DNA of 64,000 bases from Poa pratensis (Eukaryota; Streptophyta; Magnoliopsida; Poales; Poaceae), in contig CAMZMU010000123.1 in the NCBI GenBank assembly GCA_947311845.1, positions 14,566,079 through 14,630,078 of the forward strand, in the 5' to 3' direction. Numbering within the stretch: position 1 is the first letter of the stretch; each line of letters opens with the position of its first letter. Positions 22,508 through 33,660 of the stretch are shown in pieces. The notes under the pieces were generated by a model. The model was not told where the DNA came from. It did not search any database and saw only the letters and a list, made by a program, of their open reading frames with translations. The position numbers were made by a program, and so were the translations under genes.

Positions 22508-23653
22508 AATGTCTGTTCTACAGCCGTGCCGAACCTTCAGTACAAATCCGGACGTGCTGACGTCCTACAGTAAGCAGCGCATATATATCATAACAATTGC
22601 TAACTCGAATCCTACAAGAAATTGAAGGAAGAAATGCGAATTCTTACCCTTTTGGGGCGACGAACGGTTGTTTCACCGGGCTCCAGAGCTGCAAGGCCTT
22701 GCTGCCCGCGCCTTCTACCCCTGCGTCCGCCCCGCCCACGATCTCCAACCGGCCGGCAGGCTCCATGTCTGTGCCCAGATCCCGTGCAAAGCGCTTGGGG
22801 CGCAACCGTGCCTCAAGCGCTAGGCAAGCAGATCACGGAGGCAGGCGGACGCGAGGGCGAATCGGAGTGAGAGGCAGAGACAAGAACAGATGGGAGGAGC
22901 GTTACCAAAAATGGAAAAAAGGACACACAACGACGGCCTCGGAATCCTCAAATTAGAGGCGAGCGCGTGTAGACCTTGAAGTCGGCGGCGCTCAAAGCAG
23001 GAGACGAGGAGCGCCGGCCCGGCACCGTGTACATCTATCTCGACGAGATAAACGGTCATTAACAAGTCAAACAAACGACGAGTTAACTAGATTAAATGGC
23101 AGCAGGCGGCCCGTGCGGCCAGTGGTGTAGAAGGAACGAAGTGGTCACTGTTAGTGGCTTTATTGCAATTCAGCGAAAACTAGAGGCAATTACCGAATAT
23201 CAGCGACAGATCAGTGACACAGGCATAATTTGAATATCGGAGGGTCCGCGCCGGCATGCTCCGGACATTAATGGGTGTCCCGCTACCACCGCAGCGCGGG
23301 AGAGGTTAAGCGTAGCCGCTTATATATTCGGCCCGTCAAAAAACTTAGTATAACCGCAGGCTGTTGCGTTTGTAGGGCCGCCGCTTACTTTGTCCGAAAC
23401 GGGCCGTAAAAACAAACCGGCTACGGGCCTCGTAATATCGGGGGCGGGTTTATTTCATAGCCGTCGGCGAGATTATAGGAGCAACGCTTCGCTTTTACCC
23501 GTCCCGAATACCACCTTTTCACAGCCGGCTGTTTCTTTGGAAGCGGTTAATCCGAGATAACCGGCTGAGGTTTAGCGTATCGCAGCCTCTTATTTTTTTA
23601 ATTGCTCTAACCGTCGCTAGCAACAGACTCCAATACTCGTTTTTCTACTAGTG

Positions 23654-24715
23654 ATAGTATCCATAGCAGGTACTAATTTAAGAAATTTTAGCCAGTTTAG
23701 CCCCGTTATACAAATCACAACACAACCCCCCCCCCCCCCCCTCCCCCCCTTAGCTCGAATACATCCCATGTAGAAGGGAAGAAACTCGCGTAGAGATGCT
23801 CTCATAAGAGCAGAAGGAAAGACCAACTGCTGAGGTCGTCTCCGCTCCTCTTCACTGATGTGGGTGTCTGCCCGCCGATGGCCTTCGACTTTAAAGTAAG
23901 GTAGTTACGCGCTCTTTTTGTTTTAACCTAGTAAATATACTGTATGATGTACAATGCTTTCTGTTCTTTTTTCGCTTGTAAAATTTAACCTGGAAAATGT
24001 ATTGTATGCTGTACCCAAACATTGACGTGCTTGGATTTTTGACTTGAGAAAGTTTGCAATAAACTGAATTAGGCTTTCCACTCCAGTTTGCTTAACCTAT
24101 GTTTAATTTACAACGAGGCGTTTGGCGTGAATTTATGTTGTATGCTTTCACATGAGGTATCATATAGACTCATTGAAAACAAAGATAGCTACAAATGAAT
24201 ACGCAAAAGAACATATTGGTTCTAAGAGTTAGGACTGTCATTTAGCAGAAAAAACAGTGAGACTGTGCAATCATATTAGGTATGGTCTTACTACATCTAG
24301 GACTGTCACTATTTCTGAACTAATGCAAGTGCTTCATTGGTAGTTCATGTTCACCGCAACACATAATGTGCTCAATATAGGATGGTTCTGTTTGAGAGAA
24401 AACATTAGGTGACTCAGCTACATTATTCAAACAAATGGAAATATAATACTATCAACCATGTAATCTTTTTTATTTGTCATGCTGTAGGCACGTCTTATTT
24501 AATGTATGTCAGTAACTCTTATTCTGTTGACAACACATCGACCTCGATAGAGATCATGATTTTCAGTCAATCTAACTACTCACCATATGCAAGGGTTTCA
24601 TCTCAGTAAGTACTCTTTCGTGCTCTCTGGGGGTTTCATTTCGGTAAATACTCTTTCATGCTCTCTCACGTTGTTTTCTAGAATACGCAACAGTCTGCAT
24701 CATATATTTAAACAA
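23654..24715. other. Intergenic DNA right of the CACTA element
   Basis: No gene is supported. The part at about 23726-23870 (C tract, then a segment with AAGACCAACTGCTGAGG) is repeated in diverged form at 26520-26830. This shows that the 24.9-26.8 kb region is flanked by copies of one older repeat. Confidence 0.45.
23726..23749. repeat. Poly(C) tract with one T
   Basis: Sixteen C, one T, then seven C. It is one of a series of C or G tracts that mark duplicated segments in 23.7-26.6 kb. Confidence 0.9.
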
Positions 24716-25316
24716 ATGGGTGGCAAAGAAGCCAGTACAACGTTGGCACAGCTAGACAGACCACAACATACGACGCAGGTTGATCACTCTGCTCTAACAC
24801 ACCTACTTGCTAGCAGCTCTGCAGAATACCAGGTTTCTATGCTCTCTCATGTGAAATTCTGCCAGTTTATTTGTGTAGAATTACTTTCATCATCAACTAC
24901 TTTCCATTATGTGGTGAAAACATTGGACTATATATAGTTATATTGTTTTATGTATGAATTTCCTCGGCACCGCACAAGGCATCATCTAGTTACACAAATT
25001 CTTATGGGTTTTATGTTGATGTAGGGTATGTTGCACTGGCGATGGGAGATGATGCCCTGCGTCCTCTTGGTGCTGGCATGCATCTCAGCAGCCGGTTATC
25101 TCATTTGGCGCTACGAGGGCAGCTCAGGTGTCGCCGGAGGAGAGGAAAAGAAGAGGCGGCGGGGGTGGTCTATGACGAAGATGTGTGGATGCCTTGCTTC
25201 CGGAACATCCACCCGGCGTGGCTTCTAACGGTCATGCTCACATGCTCGACAATCTTCACTACACTTGCAGCCATCTCCATCTGTCGCGATCCTAGTATGT
25301 GCTTCTTCTACACCCA
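24716..25316 (+). pseudogene. 5' part of a plant multi-pass membrane protein gene, frameshifted
   Basis: Exon 1 (24716-24832, 39 codons from ATG) joins in frame to exon 2 (25025-25316) by GT-AG borders. Exon 2 encodes WEMMPCVLLVLACISAAGYL, a membrane helix, then a basic loop, then VVYDEDVWMPCFRNIHPAWL in another frame, and ends FFYTQ at a GTAAGT donor. The WMPC...LHPAWLL and FxFYTQ blocks match plant-specific multi-pass membrane proteins of the At1g10660/At5g62960 kind, as far as I recall them. The frame change falls at a run of five G near 25165. The remaining exons are missing; instead, a second copy of the same segment follows. Confidence 0.6.
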
Positions 25317-25784
25317 GTAAGTGCACTTTATTCTGAGTAAATTATGAATTCATGTTGACAACATATCGACCTTGATATAGATCATGATTTTCAGTAAATC
25401 TGGTTATGTGATCGAAGACGAAGGTGAACCAATACACTGCTGAAGAACTTAACCTTGTTCTCGGGGGGAAGTTTTGGCCAATGCAAACCCATGTGTAAAA
25501 GACTTGCTGCGCATAGCAGGATATGTATTTTCTCTGTCCATGTCCATGTAATTTAATAGCTTTTGAATGTGTCCTATTTACCGGAGTAGCGAACTCGTTG
25601 TCATCTGAAGGATCTAGGGGGGGGGGGGGGGGGGGGGGGCACCGCCCCCAGCCCATTGCAAATCTATGAAGTATCCACTACTATTTTACCCATTTGCCCC
25701 CCAGTTTAACCCAAAACCTTGTTATTTTGCTCCTTTCAGCCCCCCCCCCCTCCCCAAATTCTTATGGGCTTTAAGTTCATGCAG

Positions 25785-26054
25785 GATATGTCGCACTGGC
25801 AATGGCAGATGATCCCATGCGTCCTCTCGGTGCTGGCATGCATCTCAGCAGCCGGTTATCTCATTTAACGCTACGAGTGCAGCTCAGGTGTCGTCGGAGG
25901 CGAGGAAAAGAATATGCGCCGGGGGTGGTCTATGATGAAGATCTGTGGATGCCTTGATTCCGGAACATCCACCCGGCGTGGCTTCTGACGTACATGCTCA
26001 CATGATCGACAATCTTCACTACACTTGCAGCCATCTCCATCTCTCGTGATCCTA
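25785..26054 (+). pseudogene. Second, more decayed copy of the membrane-protein exon
   Basis: This is the duplicate of exon 2 at 25025-25316. It has an in-frame TAA where copy 1 has the tryptophan of YLIWRYEG, and a second lesion in place of the FRNIH block. The 3' end differs from copy 1. It has no exon 1 of its own. Confidence 0.65.
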
Positions 26055-26518
26055 TTGTACTTTATTTTGAGTAAATTATGAATTCATGTTGACAACACAG
26101 GGACCTTGATAGAGATCATGATTTTTAGTCAATCTGGTTATGTCTTATGATCTCACCCTTTAGTCAGGCAAATTCTCATTGATAGTTTGTGATATCGGAG
26201 ACGAAGGTGAACCAATACAGTTATACAGTGTTGAAGAACTTAACCTTGTTCTCGGAGGAAGTTTAGGCCAATGCAAACCCATATGTAAAAGATTTGTTGC
26301 GCATAGCAGAATATGTATTTTCTCTGTCCATGTCCATGTAATTTAATAGCTTTTGAATGTGTCCTATTTACTGGAGTAGCGAATTCGTTGTCATCTGAAG
26401 GATCCAGGGGGGCCACCGTCCCCCAGCCCACTGCAAATCTGTGAAGTATCCACTACTATTTTACCCATTTGCCCCCAGTTTAACCCAAAACCTTGCTAGT
26501 TTGCTCCTTTCAGTCCAT

Positions 26519-26519
<1 letters not shown>

Positions 26520-26561
<42 letters not shown>
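26520..26561. repeat. Poly(C) tract of 42 bases
   Basis: Forty-two consecutive C, the longest homopolymer of the window, at the right border of the tandem duplication. Confidence 0.9.
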
Positions 26562-26563
<2 letters not shown>

Positions 26564-27582
26564 ATTGATGTCCCAAGCTCTCAAAGGGCCTTAGCCTGAT
26601 GTGTTAATGGGTCTCTACCACAAAAGGTTTTGTGATTCTCTCTAGTTCCGCTTGCTTCATTAATTGATCCATTTGAGTGGGCAGGAAGGGTGATATTATT
26701 GGCAATTGCATTTGGGAGAGAGAAACCCCACATTTGTAGAATGGAAGAAAACTGTCGTAGCTCGTATAGAAAAGCTCTCATACAAGTAGGAGGAAAAACC
26801 AACTAGTGAGGTCATCTCCGCTCCTCTTAGTCCGTTTTCTTGAAGTTATCTCTTCCAGTCTCCATATTCTTGATATCCTATCCATAATCCATTGGCAAGG
26901 AGATACTGACGTAGAGTTTAATTTGGATTCAAATATCACCAAGGAGGCAAGCAGGAAAGGAGCTACTTACAAGGAGGAGGATTTGTAATCATCATCCAAT
27001 TTGGTAAGTACTTCAAGCATCATCTAGCAAAACCAATAGCTTCACTAAACTAGACGCCGACGATGCTATCCCGACCTCATAACTGATCGTGAAACTATCG
27101 GATAGGAGGATATCGAGAACAACATCTGAAATGTAGGAAAAAATCGTAACATAAATTTCTTGAGTAGCTCACTGATTGAAAATTGGAGAAGCGGAGTGAG
27201 CCAGTCAGCAACACCATAGTTTGCAGGTCTGCACCATAGTTTGACGATAGTGCGGCCCACGCGAGATGAGTAGCCGGATGACCAGAGAGGCGGTCCGCCG
27301 CGCGCAGATTGCGGAGCGGCGGAGGTAGAGGAAGGAGGAGCGGTTGAACCGTGGAGGCCTGACTAGAGACAAGGGAGCTGCAGCGGAGTAGCAGAGTCGT
27401 AGAAAGATAGGTCTCTGTTGTGACGTCGCCGTGCATTTGGCTAGACCAGTTCTATGGTTTTGAGCATGTCGACGAATTGGGTACTACATGTCGAGGAATT
27501 TAGGAGGAGGAGGAGGGGTACTGGGTTTTGATGCATTAAGCGATACGAACAACCACACATATGTGTCTGCTTTTTTAACATC
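26562..27582. other. Intergenic DNA, partial repeat of 23.75-23.87 kb
   Basis: Up to about 26830 it resembles the segment right of the CACTA element. Beyond that, short ORFs on both strands (for example 27095-27436 minus) have no recognised domain. No gene is supported. Confidence 0.45.
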
Positions 27583-27837
27583 GCTATACAGTGGGGAGTA
27601 ACATGCACATGTTACTACTATGTTACTACATATATATATAGTGAGGAATGTCATACATGTGATAACATAGAGGCATTAATTCATTTTTTGTATACTCATT
27701 TTATATCGGGAAGTGTTATGTCACAGTAACTAACTATGTTACTCCATTTGATTCTCTCTTCATTAATTACATGCTACATCATCTTTTTTGTCTATGTGAC
27801 ATCTATGTTACTATCTAATTTACTCCCCCATTATGGC
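27583..27837. mobile_element. Intact MITE with GTGGGGAGTAA-type ends
   Basis: The left end GCTATACAGTGGGGAGTAA and the reversed right end GCCATAATGGGGGAGTAA form imperfect terminal inverted repeats around a 255-bp AT-rich body. The family is the same as the split copy at 12191-13724. It is not a Stowaway; a Mutator-type MITE is likely. A clear target duplication was not found. Confidence 0.65.
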
Positions 27838-28752
27838 TAGTAACCGGTGAGGTATTGACATCAGTGTTGAGTCGAGCTGCCATGTGATGCAAACATGAGA
27901 CCTGGTGATGTAGTTTCTGTTTCGGTCAGTCATGTTGGGTTATGTCCAATCATGGAGTAGGTAAAACACGGATTCAGAAGGTAAATCAAGGAGCGCCAGT
28001 AACCAGAATCTACTAGGTAAATCAAGGATCAATGAGAAATTTAGATCTTGACTGAATGCTCAACCGCAAAGAGCTCCCCCATAACCACGACAGAGTGTGA
28101 GTTTTCGACATATACAATTTGTCTTCTAAGGCTTATTCGTCTTCACAGAGATGTTATGTCATGCATGCTCGTGCAGGACTATGAAACTATATTGAAACGA
28201 TATGTATACCTATTCGCACACAAGATCAATTTTGCTCCCTAGAGCAAACATCACAAAATCACAGCTATTTTGATCAAAGTTTCACAAAACATTTGAAAAA
28301 AGTTTTATCATGAAACTACAACTTTTGGAGTAAAAAGCACATATATCTCGATTTGCGACAAGGCAAGCCCACTAGTCAAGTGTCATGTGTTAGGGAGACT
28401 TATCTCCGAGTTTTTCTAGCATAATGGACCAAATTTCGACTGAGACGAACTTTTTTTAAAATTATTTAATAACTCAAACTATACATGTTGAAAAAACTTT
28501 GACATTTTTGAACTCATTTTGCCTAGGAATTCTTATGTTTTTGCAACTTTGTAACTTTTGGGCAAAATTTGTTCAGAAATTCAAACTTAAAAAAACATGA
28601 AAAATATTCAAGTAGTTTATTCCGTGACTTAATGTGGATTGAACTGCTGTATTTTCTGGTTTTTTGAAACTTTCAAATTTTAACTGGAGTTATATAAACT
28701 ATGACAAACTCAAAGCAAAACGAGCTCAAAATTTTCTAGTTTACTCCTTACA
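27838..28752. other. AT-rich intergenic DNA
   Basis: No gene or complete repeat recognised. The short ORF at 28048-28242 lacks any domain signal. Confidence 0.5.
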
Positions 28753-28782
28753 CTAGAAGAGGTTGGCGCGCTTTGCTGCGCC
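28753..28782 (-). mobile_element. Antisense Helitron 3' terminus
   Basis: Reversed, the sequence is a hairpin (GGCGC, loop, GCGCC), a short spacer AACCTCTT and terminal CTAG followed by T. The element would extend to the right of this point. Its 5' end was not found, so its length is unknown. Confidence 0.6.
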
Positions 28783-29594
28783 CGAGTGTATTATTGCGGT
28801 TAACGATGCCGAATCCCTCCTGATCTGCGGAACTGCCGGATTAAAGGCCAAATCGATGTGAGAAGAGCCCCGATGGTCACCGTAGGTGACTTGTGAGGGC
28901 GACATGAAACTTTGGATTGACAGTTAGCGTGCGCGTGTTGGCCTTTCTGTTATATAGCATGAGTCCAAGTGTTTAATATCCACAACACTTGGTGTTTTTT
29001 AATTTAACAAAAAAATACACAAATTTACGTTAAGGGCAGCTGTTGGAGCAAGATTTTGGTCTCAAATGACCTACAAAAAACCTAACATAGGACAGCTATT
29101 AAAGATGCTCTAAAAGTGGGGAAACACCGCAGAAAAGGCATTTGTAGTGCGGGCTACATGTATCCCTATGTTTCACTTTTTTCAAAAAATAATTTTAGGG
29201 TTCCAAAAAATTCTAAAAATAAATCTAGATGTAGCTTATAACTTATCCTACAACTGAGCAAATTTTAAATCCAAAATTCTTAATATTTTTGGGTTATGTA
29301 AAAAAGACAAATTCTATCAGAATTTGAGGTGCCCTGTTCACACACCCGATCTATTTTTTTTGTCTTTTTTGTGTATCATAGAATACATCGTATCTCGGTT
29401 AAGTTTTTACACACTTGTAGGATATATATGTGGCTATACTCACATATTTTTATGTTTTTTGACATTTTAAAAGTTATATTTCGAATCTTCAAAATAAAGG
29501 GCTACATTTAGCCTGTGCTACAAAACACTACACTCGAAAACACCGTAGTTTTGTATGAAAGTAGATAGAAAATAAGTTTTGTATAAAAATAATA
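28783..29594. other. Non-coding DNA, possibly the body of the antisense Helitron
   Basis: AT-rich sequence without credible ORFs. A Stowaway MITE follows at 29595. Confidence 0.4.
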
Positions 29595-29867
29595 CTCCCT
29601 CCGTTTCTTGATGTAAGGTGTATAGTTTTTTGAAGAAAAATCCATAATATAAGGTGTATTTGCTATTTACGGACAATTTGACCCATCAATAAAGAGACCA
29701 GTCTCAGAAGAGGGATTTAACAGATTGTATTCATTTTGTGACTATTAAGAACTCGTCTCTCGCAATTGTTTCCAGAAAAAAAATGAGTCTACTGTATGCA
29801 AAATACACATGTATTAATATTCGTGTAGAAAACTATACACCCTACATGCATTCAGTAAAGGAGGGAG
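29595..29867. mobile_element. Stowaway MITE
   Basis: Ends CTCCCTCCGTTTC and, reversed, CTCCCTCCTTTAC, both leading to a GGTGTATAGTTTT block. TA target duplication at 29593-29594 and 29868-29869. Length 273 bp. Confidence 0.9.
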
Positions 29868-30353
29868 TATTATTTATTACCTTTATCTAAACCAATGGAA
29901 GATTGACATGTCGAGTAACAAGGAGCTATATTTTTACAGACCTTAGTACTTTGATGGAAAATAATATTATTTTTATCTTTGTTTAAACCAATAAAAAGTT
30001 AACATGTGAAAAAGGAGCTATATTCCTAAAGAGTTTAGTCTAAACCAATGAATGATTGACACGTGGAGCAACAAGGGAGCTCTATTCCTAGGGAGATTAG
30101 TTCTTTAAAGGATGTTGCTTGAATAATTTGAGCTTTCTATATTTTTTCAAATCCATTCTTTTAACAAAGTTGGAATTCTGAGCGATGTTCCAGGTTTACT
30201 TCGGCACTTTGAGGCACACGATCTCAGGGGCGACCGGAAGCTAGATCACGGCCGTCAGCGAAGTGTGGGGGTGGCGTTTTTGTTTTTGTTTTTTGAGCAT
30301 CCATCACGGATGGGGGTGACGGATGAGCGAGGATTAGGAGCCGCTGTGGGTAT
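29868..30353. other. Intergenic DNA with short diverged repeats
   Basis: AAACCAATG(G/A)A(A/T)GATTGACA-like words recur near 29890 and 30045, with a weaker match near 29987. No gene is seen. Confidence 0.4.
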
Positions 30354-31448
30354 CACTACGCGAAGGGAACCCTTCGCAAAGGGAACTGAGAACGTGCGCG
30401 CCACGTGTAGTCCTAAGCGATGAAGCAAAAACGAATCCGACCGCGTGCGTCCCGCGCCGTCGCGTACTGCGCGTGTTGCGCGTGAGGTGATTCAGGAGCG
30501 AAGACCCCCGCGGTCGTCCGCGTACGTCCGTGCGCTGCGACGGCCGAAGCCCCCGCGATTGGTTGTGCATGAGCTGGCCTCCTGCGTAGGTGCGAGTCGC
30601 GACCCTCGTTCTCCGATTGTTCCGATCGTTAATGTACGCAGGCATGCAGGCATGTGCAAAAGCTAGCTTTCCGTCCGATCGATTCCGTGTACATTTGTTC
30701 CCTTCCGTCGTACTGCACTTTCGGAGGAAAAAATACAAGAATATTTAGTAGTACTTTTTTTTTAGTAGTACAACACAAGAAACACATGAAGTACAAGAAA
30801 AATATAACAAGATGTACAAACTACACAGAGAAGTAACTAGACAGCCACAAATTATACAGACACAGGTTGTACAACTAAACAGACACAGATTGTACAGATA
30901 CAGGTTGTACAACTATACAGTCACAATTTGTACAACTACATAACACATGTTATACAACTAGACAGACACATGTTGTACATACACAGGTTGTACAACTATA
31001 TAGACACATGTTGTACAACTAGACAGACACATGTTATACAGACACAGGTTGTACAACTACGCAGACACAGTTTATACAGACATAAGTTGTACAACTACAC
31101 AGACACAGGTTGTACAACTATACATAACTGGAAGTACAAAAAAAAGTTCGTCGAAACCTATCAACATGGGATATAGTTTTGAAGATCTCGACGCGAGGAG
31201 CTCAAAAGTGAAAACGGTTCGTAATTTGGATAAACGGTTCTCAAGATATTTCATTTTTTTAAAACGAATCTCAAAATAAATGCACATACAACTCTCCGCA
31301 GAGAAGCAGAAATCCTCCAAAACTCTCTCGTGCTGCCACTTGTCATATATTCAAGCGTCCACGGGGCCGCGTGAAGGGAGAAGCTGACACTTGTCATCAC
31401 GCCACGGTCCGCTGGGTTTTCTTTGCAAAGGGAACCTTTTTTCTAGTA
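30354..31448. mobile_element. CACTA-like non-autonomous element A with palindromic ends
   Basis: The left end CACTACGCGAAGGGAACC and the reversed right end TACTAGAAAAAAGGTTCC both lead to a TTTGCAAAGGG palindrome, matching element B (36493-38035) where the 18-bp palindrome is perfect. The shared interior includes a CACGTGTAG box near the left end, a TTGTACAAC array, and a conserved block with GAAGATCTCGACGCGAGGAG. No transposase is encoded. No target duplication was found, and the right end is slightly degenerate. Confidence 0.65.
30838..31130. repeat. TTGTACAACTA / ACAGACACAGG array in element A
   Basis: Roughly a dozen copies of the palindromic octamer TTGTACAA or a one-base variant, separated by ACAGACACA(G/T)G spacers of 12-30 bases. 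Spacing is irregular and spacers are repetitive, so it is not CRISPR-like. Confidence 0.85.
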
Positions 31449-31449
31449 A

Positions 31450-31912
31450 CTAGCTGAATGCCCGTGCTTTGCTACGACATCTTAATTTTTCCGCCATCGC
31501 ACATGTAAACATAAAGTGCACATAAATATTTATGTATATTGAAAAGATAACCAAGTAGTAATTCAAATGCATATATGCATGTCTCAAATCTGTCGGCAAG
31601 CATTACATTTTAAAAGACTGGCCATCAAGGAAGCAGCTCAAACGGGGTTCAGCTATATCAAGATGAAATGAGCATAGAGGAGGCCCCTCTTCTGTTACTG
31701 TACCACATAGACCTTCAGAACGCCTTGGACTTCTTGGTCAGCGTCTCTTTCATCATCTCCAATATGGACTTAAACACTCGGGCCACGAGATCTAGTTGGT
31801 CCTGTAAGGTTCGGACTGGAGGCAACGCATCATGTATCTCATGCCAGTATAAGTTGCAGGTCATCATCAGGAAGATCTCAGACTTGCCGTACGTCGCTAG
31901 GGTTTTGGTGAT
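31450..31912 (-). mobile_element. Decayed antisense Helitron with Rep/helicase relic
   Basis: Reversed, the left border ends GCACGGGCATTCAGCTAG followed by T, the usual form of grass Helitron 3' ends. From 31912 down to 31715 the minus strand reads KSEIFLMMTCNLYWHEI, then LVARVFKSILEMMKETLTKK. Another frame, down to about 31640, gives QKRGLLYAHFILI. These match the Helitron N-terminal Rep domain (TCNP.W..I, VARVFK.KL, and the KRGLPHAH HUH motif), with the first His of the motif replaced. Frameshifts and stops show it is inactive. The true 5' end probably lies further right. Confidence 0.72.
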
Positions 31913-32887
31913 GCCCGCATATGTCCGCTTACTTGGAGTTTAATGGGTGCCATCTATGTAATAAAGATACCAACATTCACTCTATACATTGTAGTTCTTG
32001 AACCAGTCACCTCAAGTTTAAATAAAAATCATGGGTATGCTTATGAGAGTAAAGTGAAGAATGAATACTACAGGTAATGCACATCTCTGATTCTTAACAG
32101 AAAACGCCCGCGCATACCAAATTGAAGATCTCATCTCTGATTCTAGATACATACCTTTTCACGTGAAAAAAAGGTTGACGTCCACAAAAAGCCAACAATT
32201 TGGGTATCAATCTTCTAGAAACTGGTTCTAAAAAATTCGAAGTTAATATTTCATAAGTTGATGTTGGACATAAGTTGATGTTGGACATTAAATATAACAG
32301 AGACAAAGCACTGCATTTTACTGAACATAAGTTGATGTTGGAAATTCTACATGTTAATATTTCATAGCTGCACCTTTGCGGTGGCATGGTTCAAAATTAC
32401 CCCTTACAAAAGCATTACCATATATCTCAGTATTGGACATTAGCACAGTACAAAAAGTGTGTACGGTGTACCACAACCACAACCAAATACATTCATCTAA
32501 GCAGCAGTTCAGAAAATGCATGGAAGACAAAAAATGATAGAAAAAAGAAACAAAAAATTATATGGGAAAGATAACCAATATGTGCTGACCTGTAGCTCTA
32601 TGTCCCTAATAAGCTTGGCCCACTTTATATTCAAGATGAGGGTTAAAATATGCTATCACCTTTTTGTTGGCAGCATGTCCCAAACTTTACTCACTTCTGA
32701 ACATTCATAGATCAAATCATGACCTACACTATTCCAATCCGGTTAAGCCTATTACTGTACATGGTGGTGGTGGTGTCACAGAAGGGTCGAAGCAGACGTA
32801 GGCGGTGCAAAAGTTGCAGATTGTTGTTGTCTGTCACCGGCCGCCTTCTCATTCATCTCGCCAGCCCCAACCGAATTTGATTATGTA
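31913..32887. other. Non-coding DNA, probably continuing Helitron body
   Basis: No further helicase blocks are recognisable. The phrase CATAAGTTGATGTTGGA is repeated three times between 32253 and 32343. No gene is supported. Confidence 0.4.
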
Positions 32888-33660
32888 TTTTTTTTTTTTG
32901 CTAATCAACATACTTGTATTCAACCAGGAAGAAGAACAGAGCTCGAACAAGTACAATTGAACAAAAGAAAGCAAAGGAAACAGAGGACGACGAAGCTCGC
33001 GCAAACCATCTTCAACCTCAAGATCGACTGGGGAACGAGCCCTGCACCGCCGGAGACGACGAAGGGAGCGGCCACCAAGCACGACCACCAAAGGAGCAGC
33101 AGAGCCCCTAGCCCAGGGGCGTTGACGAGCCGCAGGAGAATCCACCTCCGAGGAGCTGGAAGAGACGACGAAGAACGAGCATCGGCCGGGGGCAGCCCCC
33201 GAGCTCCAACTGCACCGGATCTGAGGCCGACGCCGCAGATCCCCGCCTTGAAACCACAAACCTGCGAGGCCGCCGTCTTGAATCCCGCTTTCCAGCAGCA
33301 CCACCACTCGCGATACCTGGGGACGGACGAGGCCAGCGGATCCGCGGATCCCCGACCTCCAGAAGTCGCACGCGCAACGCCGAAGACCCGAAGAGCTCCG
33401 TCGCCGGTGAAGGAGCACGCCGACACCCAAAACCTCGCCGACAACGTCGCCCACACCACAACGCCGCCGGGAGGAACCCTACCCAAACCTACACTATGTA
33501 CAAGCCGAGATCCGGGGTTCCCCCATCCTCCCGCCGCCGAAGCGGCCGGCGGAGGAAGAGGGAACCCGCGGCTCGCCGGCGAGCGAGGTGGATTGGCAAG
33601 GAGGAGCCCAAAAATCGCCTATTTTCCCTGTAGCAGAGAGGGGAACGGCGTCGCGAGTAT
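32888..33660 (-). mobile_element. Poly(A)-tailed retroposon, antisense (LINE 3' part or retrocopy)
   Basis: A T run at 32888-32899 on the plus strand corresponds to an A tail in the reverse direction. Upstream of it on the minus strand lies a GC-rich, CT-rich sequence ending TTGAATACAAGTATGTTG. No target duplication was found, so the right boundary is approximate. The long ORFs on both strands are composition artefacts without domains. Confidence 0.4.

Larger units (their letters stand above)
14163..23653 (-). mobile_element. CACTA element, about 9.5 kb, target duplication ATA
   Basis: The left end is CACTACTACAGATCCGAG. The right end, reversed, is CACTAGTAGAAAAACGAG, and both continue into TATTG. 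The 3-bp flanks are ATA at 14160-14162 and ATA at 23654-23656, the expected CACTA duplication. Subterminal zones at about 14200-14660 and 23230-23600 are full of short GCCGGC, CGGCTG and GGTCCG words, as in other CACTA ends. No TNP1 or TNP2 protein was recognised. Instead, minus-strand remnants of a MuDR-type transposase and two unrecognised genes lie inside. Confidence 0.88.
24996..26561 (+). repeat. Tandem segmental duplication bounded by C tracts (about 760 and 806 bp)
   Basis: Copy 1 is 24996-25755 and copy 2 is 25756-26561. Both begin CAAATTCTTATGGG and end in a poly(C) tract. Copy 1 has a 23-G run at 25617-25639 where copy 2 has only a short G stretch. Copy 2 has a 42-C end where copy 1 has 11 C. 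Copy 2 also has about 40 extra bases near 26160. Confidence 0.9.
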
